From: Hyalangium gracile | Lineage (GTDB): Bacteria > Myxococcota > Myxococcia > Myxococcales > Myxococcaceae | Direction: 5' to 3' | Length of the DNA stretch: 64,000 nt | Assembly (NCBI RefSeq): GCF_020103725.1 | Contig: NZ_JAHXBG010000003.1 | Location: 310,001 to 374,000 of the forward strand | Shown here: positions 18,222-28,400 of the stretch, piece by piece | Numbering within the stretch: the first letter of the stretch is position 1 | How the letters are laid out: each line of letters opens with the position of its first letter | The notes under the pieces: generated by a model | Database searches by the model: none | Seen by the model: the letters and a program-made list of their open reading frames with translations, nothing else | What the model was told of the DNA's origin: nothing | Program-made: the position numbers and the translations under genes

Positions 18222-19563
18222 ACGGGCGCGGCGTGGAGAGGATGGGGACATAGCAGGCCCCCCTCCACTCGTAGGCGAAGTCCGGGCAGTCCGGGGGCAG
18301 CGCGTCGTGCTTCATCCAGCAGCCTCCCAGGATCTCCAGGGTCCCCAGGCAGGGAGGTCGCCGCTGGCCCGGCAGCGGCTCCAGGGGAAGGCCCGCGCTG
18401 AACACCCCGCCCCAGTAGGGGACGGGAGCCTCGAAGGTCGCTGAGGTGATGGGCACGCCGTCGCCCAGATCCACCTTTCCGCCATCCCGCGGATCCGCGT
18501 CGGGCCCCTCCGCTGTCACCATGAGCGGCGCGTCCAGGAGCACCTCGTTGCCGAACTCCGGTGGGGGAGACTTCGTGAGCAGGGGCATCGCCACCGCGGC
18601 TCCCGCCAGGCTCAGCCACACCCAGCGCGTCCGCCTCGAGACGCGGGACGGCTCCTTCCAGGAGCCTGGCTGCGCGGGAGCCGGCGGAGTGCTCGCGCGG
18701 GTGTCCCGTGGCGCCTCGCTCTCCGCGAGCTCCTCCAGGGCCTCGGCCAGCTCCCGGGCCGTGCCTCGCTCGTCGGGCTCCACCGCGAGCATCTTCAAGA
18801 TCAGCGCATCGAGTCGCGGAGACACCCGGGGGTTGAGCTCCCGGGGAGGCCTGAGCTCCGCTCCCTCTCCGTGCCACACCTCGGAGCCGTCCACGCTGGG
18901 ATCCGTGGGTGGCGGGTACTGGGCCGTGACCAGTCGGTAGGCCATGACTCCGAGCGCGAAGACATCACTCCTGGGCTGGGCGCCGTCGTGGACCCGGGGA
19001 GGGCCGCCATGGCTCCGGGCGAGCTGCCACGCCTCGGGGCTGCGGTAGGCGTGGTGGCTCGCGCCCAGGCCCGTCAGGACCACGCGCTCCCCCTCCCGCG
19101 TCACCAGCGTGGTGTCTCCGTGGATGTCCAGGGGGAGCCCTCCCACCACGTGCGTGGCCGCGAGCGCCCCCGCCACCTGCGCCAGCAGCCGGGCCACCTG
19201 GCACGACGAGGGCTCGTGCGCGGCGGCCCAGTCATAGAGGGGCGTCCCCTCTACCCACTCCAAGACGATATAGGGATAGAGGACGCCTCCCGGAGAGCGC
19301 CACACCCCGCTGTCTCGCAGGCTGGGGACGGCCGGGTGGTGGAGGCGGGACAGCAGCGCCACCTCGCGCTCGAAGTGGGGCTCCAGCTCCGTCAGCGCGA
19401 TCTTCAGCGAGACGAACTCCGGGGGCTCCTGGCCCTCCTTCGCCGCGCGGTAGACGATGCCATGGCTGCCTCGGCCTCGCCTGCCCACCAGGCGCCACGG
19501 CCCCACGGACGTCCCCGGCCGGAGGAAGGCGGGGTGCAGATCCATCGAGCGAGGAACCTCCAT
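18205..19563 (-). CDS. Ser/Thr kinase-fold protein, probable pseudokinase
   Basis: 452 residues: an N-terminal kinase fold, one membrane helix (WVWLSLAGAAVAMPLL) and a periplasmic tail ending in a Cys-containing region. The glycine loop (GRRGRGSHGIVYRA) and the VAIK lysine (VSLKIAL) are present, but the catalytic loop reads LPLDIHGDTTLV. His and Arg of HRD are lost, Lys is His and the metal-binding Asn is Thr. The DFG region reads LTGLGAS, without Asp. It keeps the SPE segment and the RSDVFALGVMAYRLV helix. It is therefore likely to bind but not phosphorylate, and may sense or scaffold. ATG at 19563 is preferred; 19545 is possible. Confidence 0.85.
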   Translation of the reverse strand: MEVPRSMDLHPAFLRPGTSVGPWRLVGRRGRGSHGIVYRAAKEGQEPPEFVSLKIALTELEPHFEREVALLSRLHHPAVPSLRDSGVWRSPGGVLYPYIVLEWVEGTPLYDWAAAHEPSSCQVARLLAQVAGALAATHVVGGLPLDIHGDTTLVTREGERVVLTGLGASHHAYRSPEAWQLARSHGGPPRVHDGAQPRSDVFALGVMAYRLVTAQYPPPTDPSVDGSEVWHGEGAELRPPRELNPRVSPRLDALILKMLAVEPDERGTARELAEALEELAESEAPRDTRASTPPAPAQPGSWKEPSRVSRRTRWVWLSLAGAAVAMPLLTKSPPPEFGNEVLLDAPLMVTAEGPDADPRDGGKVDLGDGVPITSATFEAPVPYWGGVFSAGLPLEPLPGQRRPPCLGTLEILGGCWMKHDALPPDCPDFAYEWRGACYVPILSTPRPSSSDP

Positions 19564-19637
19564 CAGGGACGACCTCGCGGTGAGAGGGGCAGCCGGCTCA
19601 TGACCGTCCAGCACCCTACTCCATCAGTAGGTCGCTG

Positions 19638-21248
19638 TCAGCCCTCCCTGATGGGTGGTCCTGGGGCCCGAGGTGCGTACTCGCGCCGCAGCACCTTCTT
19701 GTCCACCTTGCCCGTGGCTGTCCTCGGCAGCTCCGCCACGAAGTGCGCCGCGTCCGGCAGCCACCAGCTCGCCACCCTCGGACGCAGGTGCTCCACCAGC
19801 TCCTCGAAGGAGACGCGGGACTCCGGCTGGCGGACCACCACCGCCACGGGACGCTCGCCCCAGTGCTCGTGGGCCACGGCGATGACCGCCACCTCCTTCA
19901 CTCCCGGGTGGGCCATCAGGTGGTTCTCCAGCTCCACCGAGCTGATCCACTCGCCGCCGGACTTCACCAGGTCCTTCGTCCGGTCCACGATGCGCAGCGC
20001 GCCGTGCGCGTCGAGCGTGGCCACGTCCCCCGTGCGCAGCCAGCCGTCCCGGAAGCGCTCCTCGCCCGCCGCGCCCCGGAAGTAGCGGCTCGCCCCCCAG
20101 AGCCCCCGCGTCTCCAGCTCTCCCACGGAAGTGCCGTCCCAGGGCAGCTCGCGCCCCGCTCCGTCCACCACCCGCAGCTCGATGCCCGGCACGGCGGCGC
20201 CCTGCGTCGCCAGCGGTGCGAGCCGCTCCTCGGGAAAGCCCTCCTCCCGGGCCCGCGCCATCGTCCCGCTCGGCCCCAGCTCCGTCATGCCCCAGGCGTG
20301 CAGGAACGAGATGCCGTGCTCGGCGAAGCGCTGGATGGTGCGCATGGGCAGGGGCGCTCCTCCACACAGGATGCGCCGCAGAGAGGACAGCTCGTGCTTG
20401 CCCTCGCGCAGCACCGGCTCGAAGGCGTTCCACACGGTGGGCACCGCGGCGGCCAGGGTGACGCGCTCCCGCTCGATGAGGCGGGCCACGGAGCCCGCGT
20501 CGAGCCTCGGCCCTGGCAGCACCAGCGCCGCGCCCGCGAAGGCCGCCGAGTACGGAAGCCCCCACCCGTTGGCATGGAAGAAGGGCGCCAGGGGGAGCAC
20601 CACGTCGCGCTCCGACACGGCCATGGAGTCCACCATCAGCGCGCCCATGGCATGCAGCACGAGCGAGCGGTGCGAGTACTCCACGCCTTGCGGCCGGCCC
20701 GTCGTCCCGCTGGTGTAGCAGAGGCTCGCGGGCGTGCGCTCATCCACCTCGGGGAGGTTCTCGAGGGGCGCCTCGGCCGCGAGCAGCTCCTCGTAGCGGG
20801 GCGCTCCCGCGAAGGCAGGAGCCACCTCGGCCTCCTCGCCCATCACCACCCAGTGGCGGACGTGGCCGAGCCGGCTCCGCAGCTCCGCCAGCACCGGCGT
20901 GAGCGAGGCATCCACGAACACCACCGCGTCCTCGGCCTCGCGCGACACGTGCACCACGTCGTCCGGATGGAGGCGGACGTTGATGGGGTGGACGATGGCC
21001 CCCAGCAGGGGCACTCCCAGGAGCAGCTCCAGATGCTGGTGGTGGTTCCACCCGAAGGTGGCCACCCGCTCCCCCGGGCGAACCCCGAGCCGCCTCAGCG
21101 CACCGCACAGGCGCAGCGCGCGCTCCGTCACCTGCGCCCACGTGCGCCGCTCCCCTCCCTCCGGCCGGGCGGTGACCACCGGCCTGGCGCCGCCGATCCG
21201 GGCCGCGCGACGCAGCACGAGGGAGAGCGTGAGAGGAAGCTCGCTCAT
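19638..21248 (-). CDS. Acyl-CoA synthetase / AMP-dependent ligase
   Basis: 536-residue adenylate-forming enzyme that activates a carboxylic acid, probably a medium- or long-chain fatty acid, to its CoA thioester. The ATP-binding P-loop is YTSGTTGRPQGVEYSH. Other core motifs are PLAPFFHANGWGLPY, HAWGMTELGP, the RTGDVATLDAHGALRIVDR hinge, KDLVKSGGEWISSVELE and the catalytic lysine motif RTATGKVDKKVLRRE. ATG at 21248 has GGGGAG five bases upstream. The closest recognisable class is the fatty-acid/FadD3-like group (DVVLPLAPFFHANGWG). No fatty-acid operon surrounds it, so the acid is unknown. It ends 74 bp before the kinase-like gene on the same strand. Confidence 0.93.
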   Translation of the reverse strand: MSELPLTLSLVLRRAARIGGARPVVTARPEGGERRTWAQVTERALRLCGALRRLGVRPGERVATFGWNHHQHLELLLGVPLLGAIVHPINVRLHPDDVVHVSREAEDAVVFVDASLTPVLAELRSRLGHVRHWVVMGEEAEVAPAFAGAPRYEELLAAEAPLENLPEVDERTPASLCYTSGTTGRPQGVEYSHRSLVLHAMGALMVDSMAVSERDVVLPLAPFFHANGWGLPYSAAFAGAALVLPGPRLDAGSVARLIERERVTLAAAVPTVWNAFEPVLREGKHELSSLRRILCGGAPLPMRTIQRFAEHGISFLHAWGMTELGPSGTMARAREEGFPEERLAPLATQGAAVPGIELRVVDGAGRELPWDGTSVGELETRGLWGASRYFRGAAGEERFRDGWLRTGDVATLDAHGALRIVDRTKDLVKSGGEWISSVELENHLMAHPGVKEVAVIAVAHEHWGERPVAVVVRQPESRVSFEELVEHLRPRVASWWLPDAAHFVAELPRTATGKVDKKVLRREYAPRAPGPPIREG

Positions 21249-21530
21249 CTCCGCTCCCCTCGCGCGGAGACGTCACTCACGAAGGCCACGCTCGATTCCT
21301 CGGACATCACTCCTCCTCCCAGCGGGCCTCATCATCCAGGGCGGGAGCCGCCCAGGCACCGCGCGATGCTCGGCCCCCAGGCGCGGAGTGTTCCCTTTGG
21401 CACACGCCCCGAATGCCTCCAGGGTCCGACGAGACCCGAGCAGCGGCGGGGGCAGGCACTCCCTCGTCTTCTCCCGGAAGTCGAGCAGGCGTGAACGCGG
21501 AGGCTACCTATCTTCTTTGTGAGGTCTCTC

Positions 21531-22250
21531 ATGCGTACTCGCAGACTTGGATGGTTGCTGGCACTGCTCGTGGTCGGGTGCATTCCCGAGCCCCGGCTGC
21601 AGCCACGTCCGGACGCCCGCGTCCTTGCGGGGGATGAGGGGGCCGCCGTCGCGGAGGCCAACGGCGTGCGGCTCATCGCGGACGGCGAGGCCTGGAAGGG
21701 CCACCCGTCGAACCTCGAGCGCCGCCTGACGCCCGTGGAGGTCCGACTGGAGAACCAGAGCGGACGGGCGCTGAGCATCCGCTACAGCGCCTTCGAGCTC
21801 CTCGGGGCGTCGCGCTTCGAGTACGCCGCGCTCTCACCGCTGGCGCTGGAGGAGGCCAACGCCTCGCAGCCTCGGTGCATCGCCGGGTACCAGCCCGGAT
21901 ACTGGCGCATGGGCGCCACCTGGGGACCCTACCGAGCGTGGAACCGTGGCTACGCCTGGGGCTCACCCTGGCGCTCACCCTGGTGGCCGAGCCCCTACTA
22001 CGACCCGTTCTACGGTCCCTACGGCCCGCCGTACTCCGTCCGGTGCGAGGAGCCGCTCCCCACGCAGGACATGTTGGACGAGGCCCTGCCCGAGGGCACC
22101 CTGGAGAGCGGGGGCACCGTCGCCGGCTTCCTCTACTTCCCAGCGGTCGGCGAGCGCGAGCGACAGGTCATCCTGCAGGCCAGCCTGGTGGACGCCACCA
22201 CGGGCGAGCGGTTCGGCCAGCTGAGCATCCCGTTCCAGGTGCGCCGCTGA
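21531..22250 (+). CDS. Hypothetical lipoprotein with Trp/Tyr/Pro-rich middle
   Basis: A 239-residue predicted lipoprotein: MRTRRLGWLLALLVVGC, with the lipobox Cys at residue 17. ATG at 21531 has GAGG six bases upstream; GTG at 21519 is also in frame. The N-terminal half includes a beta-sandwich-like stretch (LTPVEVRLENQSGRALSIRYSAFELLG). A central low-complexity segment repeats Trp, Pro, Tyr and Gly (SPWRSPWWPSPYYDPFYGPY). The C-terminal part (GGTVAGFLYFPAVGERERQVILQASLVD) resembles the surface-exposed half of a DUF4352-like fold. I know no function for it; location in the envelope is inferred from the lipobox. Confidence 0.78.
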   Translation: MRTRRLGWLLALLVVGCIPEPRLQPRPDARVLAGDEGAAVAEANGVRLIADGEAWKGHPSNLERRLTPVEVRLENQSGRALSIRYSAFELLGASRFEYAALSPLALEEANASQPRCIAGYQPGYWRMGATWGPYRAWNRGYAWGSPWRSPWWPSPYYDPFYGPYGPPYSVRCEEPLPTQDMLDEALPEGTLESGGTVAGFLYFPAVGERERQVILQASLVDATTGERFGQLSIPFQVRR

Positions 22251-22294
22251 CGGACTGCGGGCGCGGGAGCGCACTCCCACGCCCGTCCAACACC

Positions 22295-22906
22295 TCAGGC
22301 CCTCTTGCCGAACTCCACCTCCAGCGTGGCCTTCACCGCGGGCCGGGCCGCGATGCGGTCCCGGAAGGCCTGCAGCGCGGGCCACGGGCTCAGGTCCATC
22401 CCCAGCGGCTGGGCCCAGCCGAGCATGACGAAGAGGTAGGAATCCGGCGCGGAGAACTGCTCTCCCATGAGGAACGGCTTGCCCTGCATCTTCTGGACGA
22501 TGAAGTCGAAGCGCTTTCCCGCCCGCTCGAGGTTGGACTTCTTCTCGGCATCGGAAATGCCCGGCCGGAAGCATGCGGCGAGGGGCTTGTAGACCTCGGA
22601 GGCCAGGAAGGCGAGCCACTCCTGCAGGCGATAGCGCTCGAGCGTCCCGCTGGCGGGCGCGAGCTTCGCCTCTGGCTTCTGGTCGGCGATGTACTGGGAG
22701 ATCGCGGGGTTCTCGGTGAGGATCTCCCCGTTATCCAGCTCCAGCGCCGGCACATAGCCCTTGGGGTTGATGCTGTAGTAGTCCGTGCCCTTCTCGGTCT
22801 TGTGCGTGGCCAGATCGACCTTCACCAGATCGAACTTCAAGCCTGCCTCTCGCAGCAGGATGTGCGGGTTCTGCGAACAGGAGCCAGGGGTGTAGTAGAG
22901 CTTCAA
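22295..22906 (-). CDS. Glutathione S-transferase
   Basis: 203-residue cytosolic GST that would conjugate or reduce substrates with glutathione. The thioredoxin-like N-terminal domain starts MKLYYTPGSCSQNPHILLREAG; the beta-class-type Ser/Cys at PGSCS is the likely catalytic region. The G-site motif is VPALELDNGEILTENPAISQYIAD. The C-terminal helical domain follows from residue about 85, with PFLMGEQFSAPDSYLFVMLGW. The start codon is TTG at 22906, supported by GGAGGAGG six bases upstream. It lies 118 bp after tex on the same strand. The substrate is unknown. Confidence 0.93.
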   Translation of the reverse strand: MKLYYTPGSCSQNPHILLREAGLKFDLVKVDLATHKTEKGTDYYSINPKGYVPALELDNGEILTENPAISQYIADQKPEAKLAPASGTLERYRLQEWLAFLASEVYKPLAACFRPGISDAEKKSNLERAGKRFDFIVQKMQGKPFLMGEQFSAPDSYLFVMLGWAQPLGMDLSPWPALQAFRDRIAARPAVKATLEVEFGKRA

Positions 22907-23024
22907 GCGGAGCCTCCTCCATATGGGTGGATGGGGGCTCCCTTATAAGAGTGCTTCGCCTGGCACGCACGACGACCGACACGATTCCTCGCCTCGAGTG
23001 TGGAGCGAGTCAACATCCCCCCAC

Positions 23025-25352
23025 TCAGCGCTTGAGGTTGCGAAAGGGATTGTTGAATGGCTCGGGGCCCTTCTTGTCCGCCGGGGCAGGTTTGCTTCCG
23101 GAAGGACGCGCTGGCGGCGGCCCCTTTGCACCCGAGGGGCTCGTCGTCATGCGGCCCGCGCTCCCCGCCGGGGCCCGCCCCGAGGACGGCGCGGGCGCTC
23201 CTCCCTCCTGCACCGCTCGCACCGAGAGCCCCAGCCGCTTGCGCGCCAGGTCCACGGAGAGGACCTTCACCGTGAGCCGGTCGCCCACCTTCACCACCTC
23301 GGACGGGTCCTTCACGAAGCGCGTGGAGAGCTGGGACACGTGGACGAGCCCGTCCTGGTGCACGCCCACGTCCACGAAGGCGCCGAACGCGGTGACGTTG
23401 GTCACCACGCCTTGCAGCACCATGCCCTCCTTCACGTCCTCCAGCGTCTTCAGGTCATCTCGCAGCGCGGGCGCGGAGAAGTCTCCGCGCGGATCGCGGC
23501 TGGGCTTCTCCAGCTCGGAGAGGATGTCGCGGAGCGTCAGCTCTCCCAGGTCCGGCCCCAGGTAGCGCTTCGGATCGATCTTCCGCACCAGCTCCACGTT
23601 GCCCACCAGCGCGCCCACCTCCACGCCCAGGTCCTTCGCCATGCGCTCGACGACGGGGTAGCGCTCGGGGTGGACGGCGCTCGCGTCGAGCGGCTCAGGG
23701 CCGCGCACGCGCAGGAAGCCCGCCGCCTGCTCGAACGTCTTGGGCCCCAGGCCGCTGACCTTGAGCAGCTCGCGCCGCGTGGAGAAGGCGCCCTTCTTGC
23801 TCCGGTGCGCCACCAGCTTCTTCGCCAGCGACGGCCCCACGCCGGACACGTGCTCCAGCAGCTGCGGCGAGGCGGTGTTCACGTCCACCCCCACCGCGTT
23901 CACGCACGAGTCCACCACCTCGCCCAGCTTCTTCTTGAGCAGCCCCTGGTCCACGTCGTGCTGGTACTGCCCCACGCCGATGCTCTTGGGGTCGATCTTC
24001 ACCAGCTCCGCCAGCGGATCCTGCAGCCGGCGGCCGATGGAGACGGCGCCGCGCAGGGACACGTCCAGCTCCGGGAACTCCTCGCGCGCCACCTCGGAGG
24101 CCGAGTACACGGAGGCGCCCTGCTCGCTCACGGAGACGATGGGCACCTTCGTCTCGAGCTTCTCCAGCACCTCGCGCACGAAGCCCTCCGCCTCGCGGCT
24201 GCCGGTGCCGTTGCCCACGGCGATCAGCTCGGGCTTGTGCTTCTGGATGACCGCGGCGAGCTGCCGGGCGGCGCGGGCGCGCTCGTCCGGCGAGCGCTCC
24301 GTGTAGAGGGTGGCCGTCTCCGCCACGCTCCCGGTGGCGTCCAGCATCACCATCTTCACGCCGGTGCGCAGGCCCGGGTCCAGCGCCACCACCGGCCGCG
24401 TGCCCGCGGGCGGGGCCAGCAGCAGGTGGCGCAGGTTCTCGCCGAACACGCCGATGGCCTGGCGATCCGCGCGCTCCTTGAGCTCGGCGCGCAGCTCCGA
24501 CTCCAGCGACGGGCCCATCAACCGCTCCCAGGCGTCCGCCGCCGCGGCGCGCAGCTCCGAGGCGAAGAGCGCCTGCGGCCTCGTCACCACGCGGGACGTC
24601 AGCAGGCCCTGGGCCTCGTCATCCGGGAAGAGGACCTTCACCCGCAGCACCTGCTCGGCCTCGCCGCGCAGCAGCGCCAGCACGCGGTGGGAGGGGGCCT
24701 GGGTGAGCGGCTCCTCGTGCTCGTAGTAGGACTCGAACTTGGTCGTCTCGCCCTTCTTCGCGGGCGCCACCTCCGAGCGCAGGCGGCCCTTCTGGACGCA
24801 CAGCTCGCGCGCGGCCCGGCGCAGCGGCGCATCCTCGGCGACGCGCTCGGCGCAGATGTCCCTGGCGCCCGCGAGCGCCGCCTCCAGGTCCGGCACGCCC
24901 TTCTCCGCGTCCACGAAGGGGCGCACCCGCGCGTTCCGGTCCTCGCCGCGCTGGCCCTCCTGCTTCCAGAGCAGATCGGCGAGCGGCTCCAGCCCCCGCT
25001 CCCGGGCGATGGCGGCCCGGGTGCGGCGCTTGGGCTTGTAGGGCAGGTAGAGGTCCTCCAGTTCCGTGCGCGTCCTGGCGCGCTGGATGGCCTTCTCCAG
25101 CTCCGGTGTCAGCTTCCCCTGGCTCTCGATGGTGCGCAGGATGGTGTCGCGCCGCGAGTCGAACTCGGCGCGCTCGGCGGCGCGGTCGAGGATCGTCTGG
25201 ATCTGCACCTCGTCCAGGCCGCCGGTGGCTTCCTTGCGGTAGCGGGCGATGAAGGGGACGGTGGCGCCCTCGGCATTGAGCGCGAGGGTCTTGTCCACCT
25301 GCTCGGGCTTGAGGCCCAGCTCCTGGGACAACTCGACGGCGTAGGCGTGCAT
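23025..25352 (-). CDS. tex: Tex-family RNA-binding transcription accessory protein
   Basis: 775-residue Tex homologue, a nucleic-acid-binding protein linked to transcription and stress tolerance. Domain order: N-terminal helical HTH-like region (AEGATVPFIARYRKEATGGLDE), the YqgF/RNase-H-like core (PVVALDPGLRTGVKMVMLDATG), the HhH pair (NTASPQLLEHVSGVGPSLAKKL and RELLKVSGLGPKTFEQAAGF) and an S1 RNA-binding domain near residues 640-710 (GMVLQGVVTNVTAFGAFVDVGV). After the S1 domain there is an unusual Pro/Ala/Ser/Lys-rich tail of about 60 residues. The tail may give extra RNA affinity. Confidence 0.95.
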   Translation of the reverse strand: MHAYAVELSQELGLKPEQVDKTLALNAEGATVPFIARYRKEATGGLDEVQIQTILDRAAERAEFDSRRDTILRTIESQGKLTPELEKAIQRARTRTELEDLYLPYKPKRRTRAAIARERGLEPLADLLWKQEGQRGEDRNARVRPFVDAEKGVPDLEAALAGARDICAERVAEDAPLRRAARELCVQKGRLRSEVAPAKKGETTKFESYYEHEEPLTQAPSHRVLALLRGEAEQVLRVKVLFPDDEAQGLLTSRVVTRPQALFASELRAAAADAWERLMGPSLESELRAELKERADRQAIGVFGENLRHLLLAPPAGTRPVVALDPGLRTGVKMVMLDATGSVAETATLYTERSPDERARAARQLAAVIQKHKPELIAVGNGTGSREAEGFVREVLEKLETKVPIVSVSEQGASVYSASEVAREEFPELDVSLRGAVSIGRRLQDPLAELVKIDPKSIGVGQYQHDVDQGLLKKKLGEVVDSCVNAVGVDVNTASPQLLEHVSGVGPSLAKKLVAHRSKKGAFSTRRELLKVSGLGPKTFEQAAGFLRVRGPEPLDASAVHPERYPVVERMAKDLGVEVGALVGNVELVRKIDPKRYLGPDLGELTLRDILSELEKPSRDPRGDFSAPALRDDLKTLEDVKEGMVLQGVVTNVTAFGAFVDVGVHQDGLVHVSQLSTRFVKDPSEVVKVGDRLTVKVLSVDLARKRLGLSVRAVQEGGAPAPSSGRAPAGSAGRMTTSPSGAKGPPPARPSGSKPAPADKKGPEPFNNPFRNLKR

Positions 25353-25468
25353 GGCGGGGGCAACCTATCACCCGCCGCCCTTCTTGCCTACTTCCACCCA
25401 CACCCCCTCTCAGGAGGGCCTGGAGGACGGCGGTGCTTCCACGAGCCACCGCCTGTCCCGACCGGCGA

Positions 25469-28400
25469 CTACTCAACCTTCACGGTGTATGCGCCCGTCG
25501 TCGAAGAGGCACTCTGCACCCGGAAGTAGTGCGTGCCTCCGCCCGAAACGGCGTTGAAGGTACGAGGGCTCGAGCCGGTGGAGAGCACCGTCGTCCTGTC
25601 CGGAGCGTACACGGTGATGGTGGTGGAGATGCCCGTCGTAATCACCGTATAGGTGGTGCCGGAGCCGAGCCCCATCGAGAAGAAGTCCACGTCTCCGACG
25701 ACCTCGATGGAGCCCGAGACCGCGGTGCCCAGCGTGAGGGCCGTGGCTCCCGTGGTGGTGTCCGAGTGATCATCCGTTCCCAGGTCCAGCAGCTGGAAGG
25801 AGTAGGTGTTGGAGGTAGACCAGTTGGCGGCCACCGCTCGCGCGTAGTAGGTGCCCGCCGTGGCGAAGAGGTACCGGGCCCGAGCGCTCGTGTTGCTGAG
25901 GGTGTCCGAGGCCAGCGTCGTGCCTGCCGCGTCCGTCAGGTACACGTTGCAGTTGATGATCGAGGAGTTGCAGTAGAACTCGTAGAGGTGGCCGGCCTCG
26001 GCATTGAACGAGAACCAGTCCACGTCCCCTGACACCTCGAACTTCGCGGGCGCCTGCGTGGTGGACGGCACGATGGGCGTGGCCCCGGCCTGCGTGTCCG
26101 CGTGGTCATCCACCCCCAGGTCCGCCAGCTGGTATTGGTAGGTGTTGGTCCTGCTCCAGTCGGCGGCCACCACCCGCACGGAGTAGGTGCCCGCCGCGTT
26201 GAACTCCCAGCGCACCCGCGCGGACGTGTTGGTGGTGGTGTCCGACACCACCGTGGTGCCTGCCGCGTCCGTCAGGTACACGTTGCAGTTGATGGTCGAG
26301 CTGTTGCAGTAGAACTCGTAGACGTGGTCAGCCTCGGCGCTGAACGAGAACCAGTCCACGTCCCCTGACACCTCGAACGTCGCGGCCGTCAGCGCGGTGG
26401 ACGGCACGATGGGCGTGGCCCCGGCCAACGTATCCGCGTGGTCATCCACCCCCAGGTCCTCCAGCTGGTATTGGTAGGTGTTGGTGCTGTTCCAGTCAGC
26501 GGCCACCACCCGCAGGTAGTAGGTGCCCGCCGCGCTGAACTCCCAGCGCTTAATCGACCCGCCGGTGGTGCAGTAGAACTCGTAGATGTGGCCGGCCTCG
26601 GCGTTGAACGAGAACCAGTCCACGTCCCCTGCCACCTCGAACGTCGCGTCCGTCAGCGCGGTGGACGGCACGATGGGCGTGGCCCCGGCCAGCGTGTCCG
26701 CGTGGTCATCCACCCCCAGGTCCGTCAGCTGGTAGCGATAGGTGTTGGTGGCTTCCCAGTCGGCGGCCACCACCCGCAGGTAGTAGGTACCCGCCGCGTT
26801 GAACTCGTAGCGCACCCGGGCGAACGTGTTGGTGGAGGTGTCCGCCACCACCGTGGTGCCCGCCGCATCCGTCAGGTACACGTTGCAGTTAATGTACCCG
26901 CCAGTGGTGCAGTAGAACTCGTAGATGTGGCCCGCCTCGGCGTTGAACGAGAACCAGTCCACGTCCCCCGGCACCTCGAACGTCGCGTCCGTCAGCGTGG
27001 CGGACGGCACGATGGGCGTGGCCCCGGCCAACGTATCCGCGTGGTCATCCACCCCCAGGAGCTGCAGCTGGAAGGAGTAGGTGTTGGTGGTGCTCCAGTC
27101 GGCGGCCACCACGCGCACGTAGTAGGTGCCCGCCGTGTTGTACTCGTAGCGCACCCGAGCGGTCGTCAAGGTGGCGGTGTCCGAGGCCAGCGTCGTCCCC
27201 GCCGCGTCCGTCAGGTACACGTTGCAGTTGATGTTGCCGCCGGTGCTGCAGGTGAACTCGTAGATGCGGCCGGCCTCGGCGGTGAACGAGAACCAGTCCA
27301 CGTCCCCTGCCACCTCGAACGTCGCTGACGTCTGCGTGGTGGACGGCATGATGGGCGTCGCCGTGGCCAGCGTGTCTCCGTGGTCATCCACCCCCAGGTC
27401 CCGGACCCGATACGTGTAGGCGCCGAAGGTTGTCGTGCCTGGCTGGATGCGGAAGTAGTACGTGCCCCCGGTGTTCAGCTCGACCCGCACCCTCGCGGAG
27501 GTGGTGCTGGCGGTGTCCGAGGCAATCGTCGTCCCGGTCGAGTCCATCAACACCAGATCGCAATCGAAGGCCGAGGTGGTGCACTCCACCTCGTAGATGT
27601 GACCGGCCCCGGCGTTGAACGAGAACATGTCCACGTCCGCCGAGGAGTCGATCCTGCCGTTGCTGAAGGTGCTGGAGGGCGTCACCGGCGTGGCGTCCGC
27701 CAGCGTGTTGCCATGGTCGTCCGTCCCCAGGTTCTTCAGCTGGTAGGTGTAGTCGCCGATCGTCGCCGTCCCGCTGTAGACCCTCACGTAGAACGTGCCG
27801 GCCACTCGCACCAGGTACGTCACCTTGGCGCCAGCGTTGGAGCTGGTGTCGCTCTGCACCACGGTGCCGCTGGCATCGTAGAGCACCACGTTGCAGTCGA
27901 TGACGCTGCTGGAGCAGCTGAACTCATACGTGGTGCTCAGCGCGCCCGAGAATGAGAAGTGGTCCAGATCTCCCAGCGTCTCGATGCGCCCGGTGGTGCT
28001 CGTGGTGGACGGGGTGATCGGCGTGGCGGTGGCAATCGAGTCCCCGTGGTCATCCACTCCGACATCCTTGAGCTGGTAGGAGTAGCTGCCCGTCACCGTG
28101 GTCGAGGCAGTCCCGAACCGCAGCCTCACGTAGTACGTGCCCGCTGTTCCCAGCTCGGCGACGATCTTCGCCGAGAGGCTGGACCCCACGTCCTGCACCA
28201 CCACCGTCCCGCTGGAGTCCACCAGCGTCAGGTCGCAGTCGCCCGCGGCTCCCGTGCAGGAGAACTCGTAGATGCGGCCCGCGGTGGCGCTGAACGAGAA
28301 GACGTCGAAGTCCCCCGCCGTCTCGATCTGACCGGGCGCGGTGCTCGCCATCGGGGTGATGGGCGTGGCCGTCGCGTCGGTGTCCCCGTGGTCATCCATC

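Noticed and set aside
19638-21248. The AMP-ligase gene as a non-ribosomal peptide synthetase fragment
   Set aside because: It ends right after the RTATGKVDKK motif, with no carrier or condensation domain, and is full length for an acyl-CoA ligase.
22923-25529. An 868-codon plus-strand frame over tex
   Set aside because: Shadow of tex with Arg/His-rich low complexity.
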